A stretch of DNA of 64,000 nt from an uncultured Parolsenella sp. Lineage in GTDB: Bacteria; Actinomycetota; Coriobacteriia; Coriobacteriales; Atopobiaceae. The stretch's first letter is position 1. Every line of letters starts with the position of its first letter. Below are positions 26,304 through 34,503 of the stretch, one piece after another. The notes below the pieces were generated by a model. That model was not told the origin of the DNA, made no database searches, and saw nothing but the letters and a program-made list of their open reading frames with translations. The DNA lies in contig NZ_CAKUIH010000008.1 in NCBI RefSeq assembly GCF_934660935.1, positions 22,273 to 86,272 of the forward strand, in the 5' to 3' direction. The position numbers and the translations under genes were made by a program.

Positions 26304-26444
26304 TCGGAGACGCGAAGCGTGCGCAAAAGTTTGTGTGGTGGCACCATAAAGCAATCCTGCCGATATGATTTCGCACGTTCGAGGTCGTCGAATTGCCAAA
26401 CTGTTTAGCTGCGCAAACGTAATTCCGCACGCCGCGCGTAAGGT

Positions 26445-26490
26445 AAAAACCGAAGCCTGCTGCCAGTAAAACCGAAGCCGAGCATCCGAA
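26445..26490. repeat. Phased direct repeats AAAACCGAAGCC (22-bp spacing)
   Basis: AAAACCGAAGCC occurs at about 26446 and 26468, 22 bases apart, with a degenerate match (AGCATCCGAAGG) after it. It resembles the four-unit array AAAATCCGAAT at 32712-32790, which also follows a copy of the structured element. The rest of 26304-26594 holds nothing I recognise. Confidence 0.55.
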
Positions 26491-26594
26491 GGCGACGTCC
26501 GAGTCGAAATCCCCACCCTTGGTCTCAAGAACGGCGCAGCCGTTCGGCTGGCTGAAGGCAGATAACTGCTGCTAAAGCGGTCGCAGAGTCGCCG

Positions 26595-27446
26595 TTACTC
26601 CTCCTTTGTGGGAGAAATGGCGTTGCGGATGCGGCGCAGCGGCTCTTTGGCCCGGTCCTGGCTGGCGAACATCACGATCGTGAATAGCGAATCAACGATG
26701 GCAAGTTGCGCGATCCTGCTCGAGAGCGACTCAGAGCGATAGCCGGTCTCGTCGGAGGAGGAGAGAAGGATGACGTCGGCGAGCTCGGCGAGGCGCGGCG
26801 ACGAGTAGCTCGTGATCGCGATGACGCTCGCGCCCGCCTCGCGGGCGATGTTCGCGATATCGAGTGTGTCGCGCGTAAGACCCGTGTGCGTTGTGACGAC
26901 GGCACAGTCGCCTGGCTTGAGCAGGGCCGCCTGCATGCGCTGGACGTGAACGTCCATGCCGTACTGCACGTGAAGCGGCGAGCGCATGAACTTGTGGAAG
27001 GCGTCGTATGCGACGACGTTCGAGCCGCCAACGCCAAAGAAGGACACCGTGCCGGCTTCGAGCAAAAGTTTGCTCGCGCGCTCGACGTTGCTCGCGCTGA
27101 GGAGCGCATTGGTGTCTTGAAGTGACTTGACGCTGGAGGAGAAGACCTTGTGCGCGATTGCGAGGGCATCGTCCTTCTCGTCAATGTTCTCGTGAATGGA
27201 CACCTCGGGGTCGAACTCCTCGGAGAGGAGCTCGTTCCTAAAGTCGCGGAAGCCCTTGAAGCCAAGCTTCCTGGTGAACTGGAAAACAGTTGACGGGGCG
27301 ATACTCAGCGAGTCGGCGATCTCGTTGATTGTCATTCGCGAAACTTTTTTCGGGTCCGAGAGGATGAAGTCGGCGATGCTCGCTTCCTTGGCGCTGAGCG
27401 AACGGTAGAGCGACCTGATTGCGAATTGAATCGACTGCTGTGCCAT
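26595..27446 (-). CDS. RpiR-family transcriptional regulator (HTH + SIS)
   Basis: A regulator of about 283 residues with an RpiR HTH (INEIADSLSIAPSTVFQFTR, about residues 40-60) and a SIS domain ('VSFFGVGGSNVVAYDAFHKF', 'CAVVTTHTGLTRDTLDIA'). The start could be 27446 or 12 bases upstream (27458); AGGATGG lies at good distance from 27446. It is divergent from the 6-phosphogluconate-dehydrogenase-like gene and the second mannose-type PTS, so it probably controls them and senses a sugar phosphate. Confidence 0.88.
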   Translation of the reverse strand: MAQQSIQFAIRSLYRSLSAKEASIADFILSDPKKVSRMTINEIADSLSIAPSTVFQFTRKLGFKGFRDFRNELLSEEFDPEVSIHENIDEKDDALAIAHKVFSSSVKSLQDTNALLSASNVERASKLLLEAGTVSFFGVGGSNVVAYDAFHKFMRSPLHVQYGMDVHVQRMQAALLKPGDCAVVTTHTGLTRDTLDIANIAREAGASVIAITSYSSPRLAELADVILLSSSDETGYRSESLSSRIAQLAIVDSLFTIVMFASQDRAKEPLRRIRNAISPTKEE

Positions 27447-27589
27447 TTCGGTCACCATCCTGATAAATCCCTGGTCTTTGGCCCATTCTATCGAGTCTTC
27501 CAGACCTCTGCCTACCCTAATTTACCGTTCGCGCCAAATACGTGGCCGTTCACCGCAACAAAAATTACTTCTTTGACAATGATATCAGA

Positions 27590-27640
27590 CCGAAAAAACT
27601 TCGCATATAATGACGCCAGCTTCAGAACGGAGTTTTTCGG
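27590..27640. promoter_or_regulatory. Divergent promoter/operator region
   Basis: A TATAAT box is at 27606-27611, without a good -35 at the usual distance. An inverted repeat CCGAAAAAACT (27590-27600) / AGTTTTTCGG (27631-27640) brackets the TATAAT and would suit binding by the divergent RpiR protein. A separate TTGACA at about 27573 is too far from the TATAAT to pair with it. Confidence 0.5.
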
Positions 27641-27757
27641 GTGCTGGCTTCCAGAAGGCAACAAGCTTGGCGGGCTGCGACTGCGCAAGAGCGGCGAGAG
27701 TAAACCGAACCAGCCGACAGCACGCCCGCTTTAAGCACGACGAAGAGGGTGGTGCAT

Positions 27758-28687
27758 TTGGAGATCGGAATTGTAGGACTTGGAAAAATGGGGGCCAATA
27801 TCGCCCTTAACCTGGCGGATCACGGGCACAAAGCGGTCGGTTTCGATTGTTCAGAAGCTTCTGTGGCTGCCGCCGCTGCCTCAGGTATCGAAGTCGCCTC
27901 CACGCTCAAGGCCCTTGTCGAGGCACTTTCCATGCCGCGAGTCCTTTGGGTTATGGTGCCCTGCGGCGACCCGACGGAGTCCTGCGTGACGAGCCTCCTC
28001 GAGATTCTCGACGAGGGTGACATCCTCATCGACGCCGGTAACTCGTTCTACAAGGATTCGCAGCGCCACGCGGCGATGGCCGCGGAGAAGGGCGTCCGCT
28101 TCCTTGACGCCGGCACCTCTGGCGGAAAGTCGGGCGCTCGCACCGGTGCCTGCATCATGGTTGGCGGAGACCGCTCGGCGTTCGATCACGTCGAATCCGC
28201 TCTCGAGGACCTTACCGTTGAGGGAGGCCTGCTCTACACCGGCCCCGCCGGAAGCGGCCACTTCATGAAGATGGTCCACAACGGTGTCGAGTACGGAATG
28301 ATGCAGGCCATCGGCGAGGGCCTTGCCGTGATGCGCGCGAGCGGCTTCGGCTATGACCTCGAGGCGGTGGCTCACAACTGGAACCACGGCTCCGTTATTC
28401 GCGGCTGGCTCATGGAGCTCATGGAGGACCAGCTTGCCTCGCATCCGGACCTCGCCGACATCCGCGGCGTCGTTGCTGCGAGTGGCGAGGCCAAGTGGAC
28501 CGTGGAGACGGCGCTTGACCTCGAGGTTCCCGTTCCTGTGATCGCCCTCTCGCTCATGGAGCGCAATGCCACCCAGATCGAGGACTCTTTCTGCGCCAAG
28601 GCCGTGAGTGCGCTGCGCAACGGCTTTGGTGGCCATGAGTACGTGGGGCTTGACGGGCAGAACCACACGAGTGCGGAGGAGAAGTAG
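27758..28687 (+). CDS. gnd: 6-phosphogluconate dehydrogenase-like protein (NAD-type, short form)
   Basis: A short-form 6-phosphogluconate dehydrogenase of about 309 residues (GntZ/YqeC branch), oxidatively decarboxylating a sugar acid phosphate. NAD-binding GLGKMG is at residues ~7-12, and substrate motifs are DAGNSFYKD, DAGTSGGKSGARTG and GHFMKMVHNGVEYGMMQA, including the catalytic Lys and the HNGxEY signature. TTG 27758 gives the family's usual N-terminus (EIGIVGLGKMG) with GAGGGTGG before it; GTG 27749 is an alternative. It leads a PTS operon, so the imported compound may be a sugar acid or give a gluconate-like intermediate. Confidence 0.88.
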   Translation: MEIGIVGLGKMGANIALNLADHGHKAVGFDCSEASVAAAAASGIEVASTLKALVEALSMPRVLWVMVPCGDPTESCVTSLLEILDEGDILIDAGNSFYKDSQRHAAMAAEKGVRFLDAGTSGGKSGARTGACIMVGGDRSAFDHVESALEDLTVEGGLLYTGPAGSGHFMKMVHNGVEYGMMQAIGEGLAVMRASGFGYDLEAVAHNWNHGSVIRGWLMELMEDQLASHPDLADIRGVVAASGEAKWTVETALDLEVPVPVIALSLMERNATQIEDSFCAKAVSALRNGFGGHEYVGLDGQNHTSAEEK

Positions 28688-28690
28688 TCA

Positions 28691-29179
28691 ATGGCAGAGA
28701 TCAAGCTGACGCGTGTCGACTATCGCCTGGTCCACGGGCAGGTCGTGACGCAGTGGGTGAAGATTTGCGGGGCGGACCGCATCATCATCGTGAACGACGA
28801 GCTTGCGGACGACGAATTCATGACGGACATCTATCGCATGTCCGCTCCCGCGGGAGTGTCCGTCGAGGTCAAGACCGTCGACCAGGCCTGTGAGGAGTAC
28901 AAGGCTAATGCCTTTGGCGGCGGCAAGCTCCTCGTCCTCTTCAAGCGCGTCGAGGACGCGCTCGCCGCGGTCCGCGGTGGCGTTGAGCTCGCAGACGTCC
29001 AGATTGGCGGCCTCGGTGGCGGCGCCGGGACGACGACCGCGTTTGGTATCGCATTCAGGCCGTCTGACGTTGACGCCATGAAGGCGCTCGACCAGGAAGG
29101 CGTCCACGTCCACGTTCACGTCGTTCCCGCGCAGCAGGATGTTGAACTCCCTGACCTTATTAATAAGCTCGGCTTCTAG
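28691..29179 (+). CDS. PTS mannose/fructose/sorbose family EIIB
   Basis: A 162-residue EIIB with the phospho-His at His15 in RVDYRLVHGQVVTQW. The start is three bases after the dehydrogenase stop. No EIIA gene accompanies this IIB-IIC-IID set, so an EIIA encoded elsewhere (for example at 15.3 kb) would have to donate phosphate. Confidence 0.93.
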   Translation: MAEIKLTRVDYRLVHGQVVTQWVKICGADRIIIVNDELADDEFMTDIYRMSAPAGVSVEVKTVDQACEEYKANAFGGGKLLVLFKRVEDALAAVRGGVELADVQIGGLGGGAGTTTAFGIAFRPSDVDAMKALDQEGVHVHVHVVPAQQDVELPDLINKLGF

Positions 29180-29193
29180 GAGGCGTATCGAAG

Positions 29194-29964
29194 ATGTCTG
29201 GCATCGCAATCGCTCTGTTCTGTGGCCTCTGGCAGGTGATCTCGACAACCGACTTCGGCTACACCCTGTCTGACACCCTTGGCCAGCCCGTAGTGGTGGG
29301 TGGCGTCGTGGGTCTGCTCATGGGAGACGTCCAGACCGGACTCGTCCTCGGCGGATCGCTCGAGCTGCTCTACCTGGGCATTATCTATCCTGGCGGAACT
29401 GTGCCCGCGTGTGCGTCCTCCGCGGCGCTCATTTCGATCCCCATCGCCATCTCCACGGGGCTCGACGCTGGCGCGGCGACGGTTCTCGCCGTTCCGTTTG
29501 GCATCCTCGGCTCCGCGCTTTGGACACTCAAGGGCGCTGCCAATAACATCTGGTCCGTCAGGGTCGATGCCTGCCTCGAGAAGAACGATTTCCGCGGCGT
29601 GCGCATGAACACGACGATCCTGCCGCTGCTCGTCTCGGCTGTCATCTTCTTCGTGCCGGTGTTCCTCTGCAACATCCTCGCTGCGGAGGTAGTGACGGCG
29701 ATGATCGACGCGATTCCCGAGTGGGCTATGAACGGCATCGAGGTTGCCGGTTCGCTGCTGCCCGCCATCGGCTTCTCCATCGCGATCTCCATGATCGGCA
29801 GGAAGGAGATCATGCCGTTCTTCTTCATTGGCTACTTCGCGGTTCAGTATCTCGGTCTTGGCGCCATCGCCATCGCGATCTTTGGTGCGTGCGTCGCGGT
29901 TCTCTACTACTTCCTGGGCAACGCCCCCGAGAAGCAGCCCGTTACTAACAAGGGAGGCGAATAG
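29194..29964 (+). CDS. PTS mannose/fructose/sorbose family EIIC
   Basis: A 256-residue membrane channel subunit with QPVVVGGVVGLLMGDVQTG and 'GGSLELLYLGIIYPGG' in the N-terminal half. The ribosome site AGGAGG is well placed. It ends two bases before the EIID start. It resembles but is clearly diverged from the EIIC at 16.3 kb, so the two systems likely carry different sugars. Confidence 0.93.
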   Translation: MSGIAIALFCGLWQVISTTDFGYTLSDTLGQPVVVGGVVGLLMGDVQTGLVLGGSLELLYLGIIYPGGTVPACASSAALISIPIAISTGLDAGAATVLAVPFGILGSALWTLKGAANNIWSVRVDACLEKNDFRGVRMNTTILPLLVSAVIFFVPVFLCNILAAEVVTAMIDAIPEWAMNGIEVAGSLLPAIGFSIAISMIGRKEIMPFFFIGYFAVQYLGLGAIAIAIFGACVAVLYYFLGNAPEKQPVTNKGGE

Positions 29965-29966
29965 CC

Positions 29967-30797
29967 ATGGCAGAAGAGGAGAAGGACCAGCAGATCCTCA
30001 CCAAGAAAGACATCAACAACGCCTGGCGTACGTGGTGGCTGTATGCCGAGGTCCAGAGCAACAACGTCGTGTTCCAGGGTCTTTCGCACATGCTGTCGCT
30101 TATGGGCCCGCTCCGCAAGCTCTACCCGGATGACGACGACTACCGCGAGGCGCTTAAGCGCAACAGCCAGTTCTATAACACGGAGGGCACCATCGGCGCT
30201 GTTGTGAACGGCATGACGCTTTCGATGGAGGAGGAGCGCGCGACGGGTGAGAACGTGCCCGACGAGGTCATGTACTCCATGCGCACGGCGCTCATGGGTC
30301 CCATGGCCGGCATTGGCGACAGCCTTGTCTGGGGAACTTGCAAGACCATCTCGCTTTCGATTGCGACGACCTTCGCCCTCTCGGGCAACCTGCTCGCCGT
30401 CCCCGCGGCGCTGATGTTCCCGCTGGTGACGTACTTCATTGGCCGCTGGCTGTATGGCCTTGGCTATGATCTTGGCCGTACCGCCGTCATGAACATGCTC
30501 AAGAGCGGCATCATGGACAAGATCATCATGGCCTGCGGAATGCTTGGCCTCATGGTCATGGGTGCCCTCTCCGCCGAGAACGTGGCGCTTGAGATTGCGA
30601 CGGAGTTCACGCTCGAGAACGCGGCTGACCCCATCTCGATTCAGGGGATGATCGATGCGGTGGCACCCGGCCTTCTGCCGCTCGCGGTGATTGGGCTGGT
30701 CTATCTCTACCTTAAGAAGCACAACAATAAGTATGGCCTGCTGATCGTTGGGATTATTGGCCTTTCGATTGTGGCGAGCTTCTTCGGGATTGTGTAG
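29967..30797 (+). CDS. PTS mannose/fructose/sorbose family EIID
   Basis: A 276-residue EIID with family segments 'KRNSQFYNTEGTIGAVVNGM', 'ALMGPMAGIGDSLVWGTCK' and 'DKIIMACGMLGLMVMGAL'. The C-terminal helices end in LSIVASFFGIV, very like the other EIID. It completes the PTS channel. Confidence 0.93.
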   Translation: MAEEEKDQQILTKKDINNAWRTWWLYAEVQSNNVVFQGLSHMLSLMGPLRKLYPDDDDYREALKRNSQFYNTEGTIGAVVNGMTLSMEEERATGENVPDEVMYSMRTALMGPMAGIGDSLVWGTCKTISLSIATTFALSGNLLAVPAALMFPLVTYFIGRWLYGLGYDLGRTAVMNMLKSGIMDKIIMACGMLGLMVMGALSAENVALEIATEFTLENAADPISIQGMIDAVAPGLLPLAVIGLVYLYLKKHNNKYGLLIVGIIGLSIVASFFGIV

Positions 30798-30921
30798 ATC
30801 TGGGCGGGACGTCGTTGAGCCTAGACTTTGGGCTCGCGTGTGATTGCTTGGGTGGCGCTCGGGCCGTTGCGCCCGGGCGCCACTTTCGATATCTAGCTCA
30901 TGGCATGAGAGGTGGTTCACG

Positions 30922-32112
30922 ATGCTTCAAGACGAAGTGAGGAAGTTCGTTGGCGATGCCGTTGACGGGGATATCGACGCCATGTGGGCCGTGTCCAAGG
31001 ATATCCACGCGCATCCGCAGGTTGGCTTCGAGGAGACCTACGCGAGCGCACTCTGCCGAGAGGTCCTCGCGAAGGAGGGCTTTGCCGTCGAGGACGCGTG
31101 CGAAAATCTGCCCACGGCCTTTAGGGCTTCGTGGAACAACGGCGAGGGCCCTCGCATCGCCTTCTTTGCGGAGTACGATGCGCTTCCCGAGCTTGGCCAT
31201 GCGTGCGGTCACAACCTCATCGCCACGAGCGCCATGCTTGCGGGCATTGCCGCGAAGCGCGCGATGGCGCAGTTTGGCGTCGCCGGCTCGATCGAGGTCT
31301 TTGGAACGCCAGCGGAGGAAGACGGCGGCGGCAAGATCATCATGCTCGAGAGGGGCGCGTTTGACGGACTCGACGCTGTCTACCTCATGCATCCCACGAG
31401 CGCGATGACGCGAATTGGTGGAGAGTGTACGTCGTTTAAGGGCGCGTATGTTACCTATGTGGGCAAGCCCGCGCACGCGGAGTCTCATCCGGAGGAGGGC
31501 GTGAACGCCTTTGACGCCGCATCGTTGTTCCATCAGGCGCTGGGCGTCTCTAGGCAGCAGCTCCCGGATGATGTGCACGTCTGCGACGTGATACTCGATA
31601 TCTCGAACGACATCGGGCGCATCCCGGCGAGGGCCAAGCTCGAGGTAGAGGTGTCTTCCACGAACGGCTCTCACGTTGAGCCGGCGATGGACGTGGTGAG
31701 GCGCGCGGCGCGCGGCATCGCCATGGCGACGGGGTGCGAGGTTGAGATCGAGGAGCTCGGCGGGTATTTGGGCCGCATTCCCAATTCCGTGCTGGGCGAC
31801 GCCGCGCGCGGAGAGCTCGAGGCCTTTGGCGAGCCGGTCATGGAAGGGATGCCCGGCGACAAGGGCGGCGAGGATCTGGGCGATGTGAGCCGCGTCATGC
31901 CGGCTTGCAACATCTTTGGAACGATTCTGCCGGAGAGGAAGATCTCTGGGCATACGCCCGAGTTCCGCGAGCTGGCGATTTCCGAGAACGGACGGCACTG
32001 CCTGCTCGTGACGAGCAAGGCGATGGCGTGTGCCGCCTTGAATCTGCTGCGCAACCCGGAGCTTCTCGCGCAAGCGCGCGAGGAGCTGGCGGAAAGGCTG
32101 GCTGGGGAGTAG
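30922..32112 (+). CDS. M20 family amidohydrolase (AbgB/IAA-amino-acid-hydrolase type)
   Basis: A 396-residue metal-dependent peptidase/amidohydrolase. Metal-site blocks are LGHACGHNLIATSA, GTPAEEDGGGK (Glu-Glu) and YLMHPTSAMT. A dimerisation domain is in the middle, at about residues 170-290. I chose ATG 30922 because GAGAGGTGG precedes it; the longer frame upstream is not supported. It follows the second PTS locus, and could release an amino acid or acyl group from a conjugate. The substrate is unknown. Element copy 4 follows. Confidence 0.88.
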   Translation: MLQDEVRKFVGDAVDGDIDAMWAVSKDIHAHPQVGFEETYASALCREVLAKEGFAVEDACENLPTAFRASWNNGEGPRIAFFAEYDALPELGHACGHNLIATSAMLAGIAAKRAMAQFGVAGSIEVFGTPAEEDGGGKIIMLERGAFDGLDAVYLMHPTSAMTRIGGECTSFKGAYVTYVGKPAHAESHPEEGVNAFDAASLFHQALGVSRQQLPDDVHVCDVILDISNDIGRIPARAKLEVEVSSTNGSHVEPAMDVVRRAARGIAMATGCEVEIEELGGYLGRIPNSVLGDAARGELEAFGEPVMEGMPGDKGGEDLGDVSRVMPACNIFGTILPERKISGHTPEFRELAISENGRHCLLVTSKAMACAALNLLRNPELLAQAREELAERLAGE

Positions 32113-32330
32113 TAGGTGCGCGAGCGGTGCGCGCGTGTGGCGCGCGCGGGACCATTCGGGCCCTTCCCGCATGCGGGGAGGGCCTATTTGCGCGAGCGGT
32201 AGTTGGGGTGCGAACGCGCGCGAGCGCCTCGGGACCGGCGCGCTGCGTCGCGGCCGGCTCTTATTAGTGCGAGGGGACACCATCGATAGACGTTGCGCTG
32301 CGGCGTCGAGCGCGTTCGACGCTGTTAAGC

Positions 32331-32600
32331 CATCCCTTAATAGCGTTAATTCGAGCCGCTGGACAAAAACGCCATCTTGGCGTACGGTCTGCCGCTTGCG
32401 GCGCCCTAGTTGCTTAACCGTGGTCAAGCAACTAGGGCGTGAACCGTGCATTTTAGGGCTCGAGAGCGGCTAGGCGCTTCTCTCCGGTCCCTCTTGGGAC
32501 GGGTATTGGCCCGTCCACGCGCTGAAACGGTCCCTGGGCGTACGTCAAGATGGTGTTTTTGACCACCTGCGACGGAAAACGGTTCGACAATCAAACGCTG
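32331..32600 (+). repeat. Structured intergenic repeat element, copy 4
   Basis: Begins at CATCCCTTAATAG (32331). Terminal inverted repeats are at 32361-32387 and 32539-32566 (CCATCTTGGCGTACGG and CGTACGTCAAGATGG with flanking ACAAAAA / TTTTTGACC). The interior hairpin is the longest of the family: 17 bp, GCCCTAGTTGCTTAACC / GGTCAAGCAACTAGGGC at 32403-32438 with a 2-base loop and one G-T pair. A second small hairpin, GGACGGG / CCCGTCC, is near 32495-32516. Confidence 0.85.
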
Positions 32601-32711
32601 TCGCTCGGAGTGTGCGGACGCATGGGCGTTGGGTGGCCTGGGGCGCTTGCCTTCTCAGACGTATGCCCTGGCAGACGGACTGATGTATAGCTCCGTTACC
32701 TGCACAAACGG

Positions 32712-32790
32712 AAAATCCGAATCAAAACGACGGAAAATCCGAATGCTACGCGCATGAAAATCCGAATCCCGCGGCCAGCAAAATCCGAAT
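32712..32790. repeat. Four phased direct repeats AAAATCCGAAT upstream of galU
   Basis: AAAATCCGAAT occurs exactly at 32712, 32734, 32757 and 32780, with steps of 22, 23 and 23 bases, close to two helical turns. They lie about 200 bases upstream of galU and 110 bases after element copy 4. The phasing suggests a protein-binding array, but no binder is known to me. Confidence 0.75.
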
Positions 32791-32991
32791 CCAAGGACGA
32801 CTTGTGGCGCGTCGCGCAGCTACTCGCCGTCCGCCCGACATGCCCGCCGCCTGCGCATATCCCGTGGTATTTTGCGAGTTCGCTCGTTTTGCGGTCGTTC
32901 AGGGCGCACTATATGCAACGCAGCCGTTGGCAAGCTGCGATTACAAGCCAAATCAACAAGCCAAACAACAAACCAAACGGAGGGCAACGCA

Positions 32992-33879
32992 ATGAAGTCC
33001 ATTATCCCCGCCGCCGGTCTGGGTACCCGTTTTCTCCCTGGTACGAAGGTCACGCCCAAGGAGATGCTTCCCGTCCTCGACAAGCCCGTCATTCAGTACG
33101 TGGTGGAGGAGGCCCTTGCCCCGGCCGAGGTCGACGAGTGCATCATCGTGAGCTCCCCCTCCAAGCCCCAGATCGCCAGCTACTTCACGCGCGACCCTGG
33201 CCTGGAGGACCTCCTGCGCTCCCGCGGCAAGGACGCCTACGCCGACGCCATCGCTGAGGCCGGCAGCGTGCCGGTGAGCTTCTGCTACCAGAGCGAGCCC
33301 CGCGGCCTCGGCCACGCGGTGCGCTGCGCGTCGTTCGCCACGAACGGCGAGCCGTTCTTCGTGCTGCTCGGCGACTACGTGGTGCCCGACAAGAAAATCC
33401 TCCCGCGCATGAAGGAGGTCTCGGACGCCCACGGCGGCGCCTCCGTCATCGCCGTGGCCGCCTGCCCGGCGGACGAGGTTTCGCGCTACGGCATCATCGC
33501 CGGCGAGCCCGTCGGCGCCGTCGCGGACTTCCCCGGCGCCACCGGCGACGAGGAGGGCGCCGTCTGGCGCATGACCGGCATGGTCGAGAAGCCCGCCGCC
33601 GAGGACGCGCCCAGCCGCCTGTTCGCCGTCGGCCGCTACCTGCTGTCGCCGCGCGTGATGGAGCTCCTGTCCGATCAGCAGCCCGGCGCCGGCAACGAGA
33701 TCCAGCTCACCGACGCCATGGTCCGCGCCATGGCCGAGGAGGAGCTCTACGCCCTGGTCATCGACGTGCACGAGGGCTATGACACCGGCACCCCCGCCGG
33801 CTGGATCGCCACGAACGCCCGCCTCGCCGCGGCCGACCCGCGCTTCGCCGCCGCCTTCAAGGAGGCTATGGAGGGGTAA
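32992..33879 (+). CDS. galU: UTP-glucose-1-phosphate uridylyltransferase
   Basis: A 295-residue nucleotidyltransferase making UDP-glucose from UTP and glucose-1-phosphate. The N-terminal signature is IPAAGLGTRFLPGTK with 'KEMLPVLDKPVIQYVVEEA', followed by 'FCYQSEPRGLGHAV', 'VLLGDYVVPD' and 'MVEKPAAEDAPSRLFAVGRY'. ACGGAGGGC precedes the ATG. Third codon positions are almost all G or C, far more than in the following genes. UDP-glucose would feed the polysaccharide locus downstream. Confidence 0.95.
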   Translation: MKSIIPAAGLGTRFLPGTKVTPKEMLPVLDKPVIQYVVEEALAPAEVDECIIVSSPSKPQIASYFTRDPGLEDLLRSRGKDAYADAIAEAGSVPVSFCYQSEPRGLGHAVRCASFATNGEPFFVLLGDYVVPDKKILPRMKEVSDAHGGASVIAVAACPADEVSRYGIIAGEPVGAVADFPGATGDEEGAVWRMTGMVEKPAAEDAPSRLFAVGRYLLSPRVMELLSDQQPGAGNEIQLTDAMVRAMAEEELYALVIDVHEGYDTGTPAGWIATNARLAAADPRFAAAFKEAMEG

Positions 33880-33919
33880 CCAGCAGCTGGATTGGTAGAT
33901 CATTCTTTTCCTATTTTTT

Positions 33920-33952
33920 GGCCGCCTACTTCGCATGGAGAAGTGGGTGGCC
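33920..33952 (+). terminator. Possible terminator after galU
   Basis: Imperfect hairpin GGCCGCCTACTTC / GAAGTGGGTGGCC about 40 bases after galU. The T-run (TTTTTT) lies before rather than after the stem on the + strand, so function is uncertain. Confidence 0.4.
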
Positions 33953-34503
33953 ATGCTGTTTACAAAGGGCCTATTGTGTGCTGACGACTTCGTTTGCAGA
34001 GGAATCGTCAAATTAGTTCGGAGTGCGCTCACGGAGGATAAGGTGGGAGAAGCTCAAGTTTATTTTGGACTTATTCTTTGCGACAAAGAATTTGGGGGAT
34101 AGCACCATCTCTTTCGCTCCGGGCAAGAGCCGCTCTGTCGCCGTTGCGGTTGGAGGGGCGGTGCTCCCGAAATTGTTGAAAAGGCCTAGTGTGTCAGGTG
34201 AAGGGCTTGGCCAAGCTCCTTAAGTACTTGCTGTAATCAACGTATCGGGTGTGAGCGGCGGTTTACGTCCGTTATGTCAGGTCGTGGCCGGCTCCCCATA
34301 ATTCCATTGTGAATCGCAGCGTTGGCCGTACGGCAAGCCGGTTATCCTTGCTTGGGGTCAAGCTGATTAATGGTGGCTCAGCCAAGTCTAGCAGTTGGCG
34401 TGAGATTGGCTATTAGTATGCTCCTTCGAAAGAAGATGGGCGGGGAGTGTGGTAATCAAGGACTAAGTACTTAACACCATCGCACTATTACATTGGAGCG
34501 GAA
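33953..34503. other. 550-base gap between galU and the TIR gene
   Basis: AT-richer sequence with stops in most frames. One 66-codon frame (34023-34223) has no recognisable product or ribosome site and I do not call it. The promoter of the TIR gene must lie here but is not obvious. The drop in GC content starts right after galU. Confidence 0.5.

Noticed and set aside
27573..27611. TTGACA plus TATAAT as one promoter
   Set aside because: The spacing is 27 bases, far from the 16-18 needed; only the TATAAT is kept as a possible -10.
20352..32451. Shared peptide QDGVFDH in several minus-strand frames
   Set aside because: It comes from the terminal inverted repeats of the intergenic element, not from related proteins.
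32712..32790. CRISPR array
   Set aside because: Repeats are only 11 bases with 11-12-base spacers, and no cas gene is present.
34023..34223. A 66-codon frame between galU and the TIR gene
   Set aside because: No ribosome site, no recognisable product and no codon bias.
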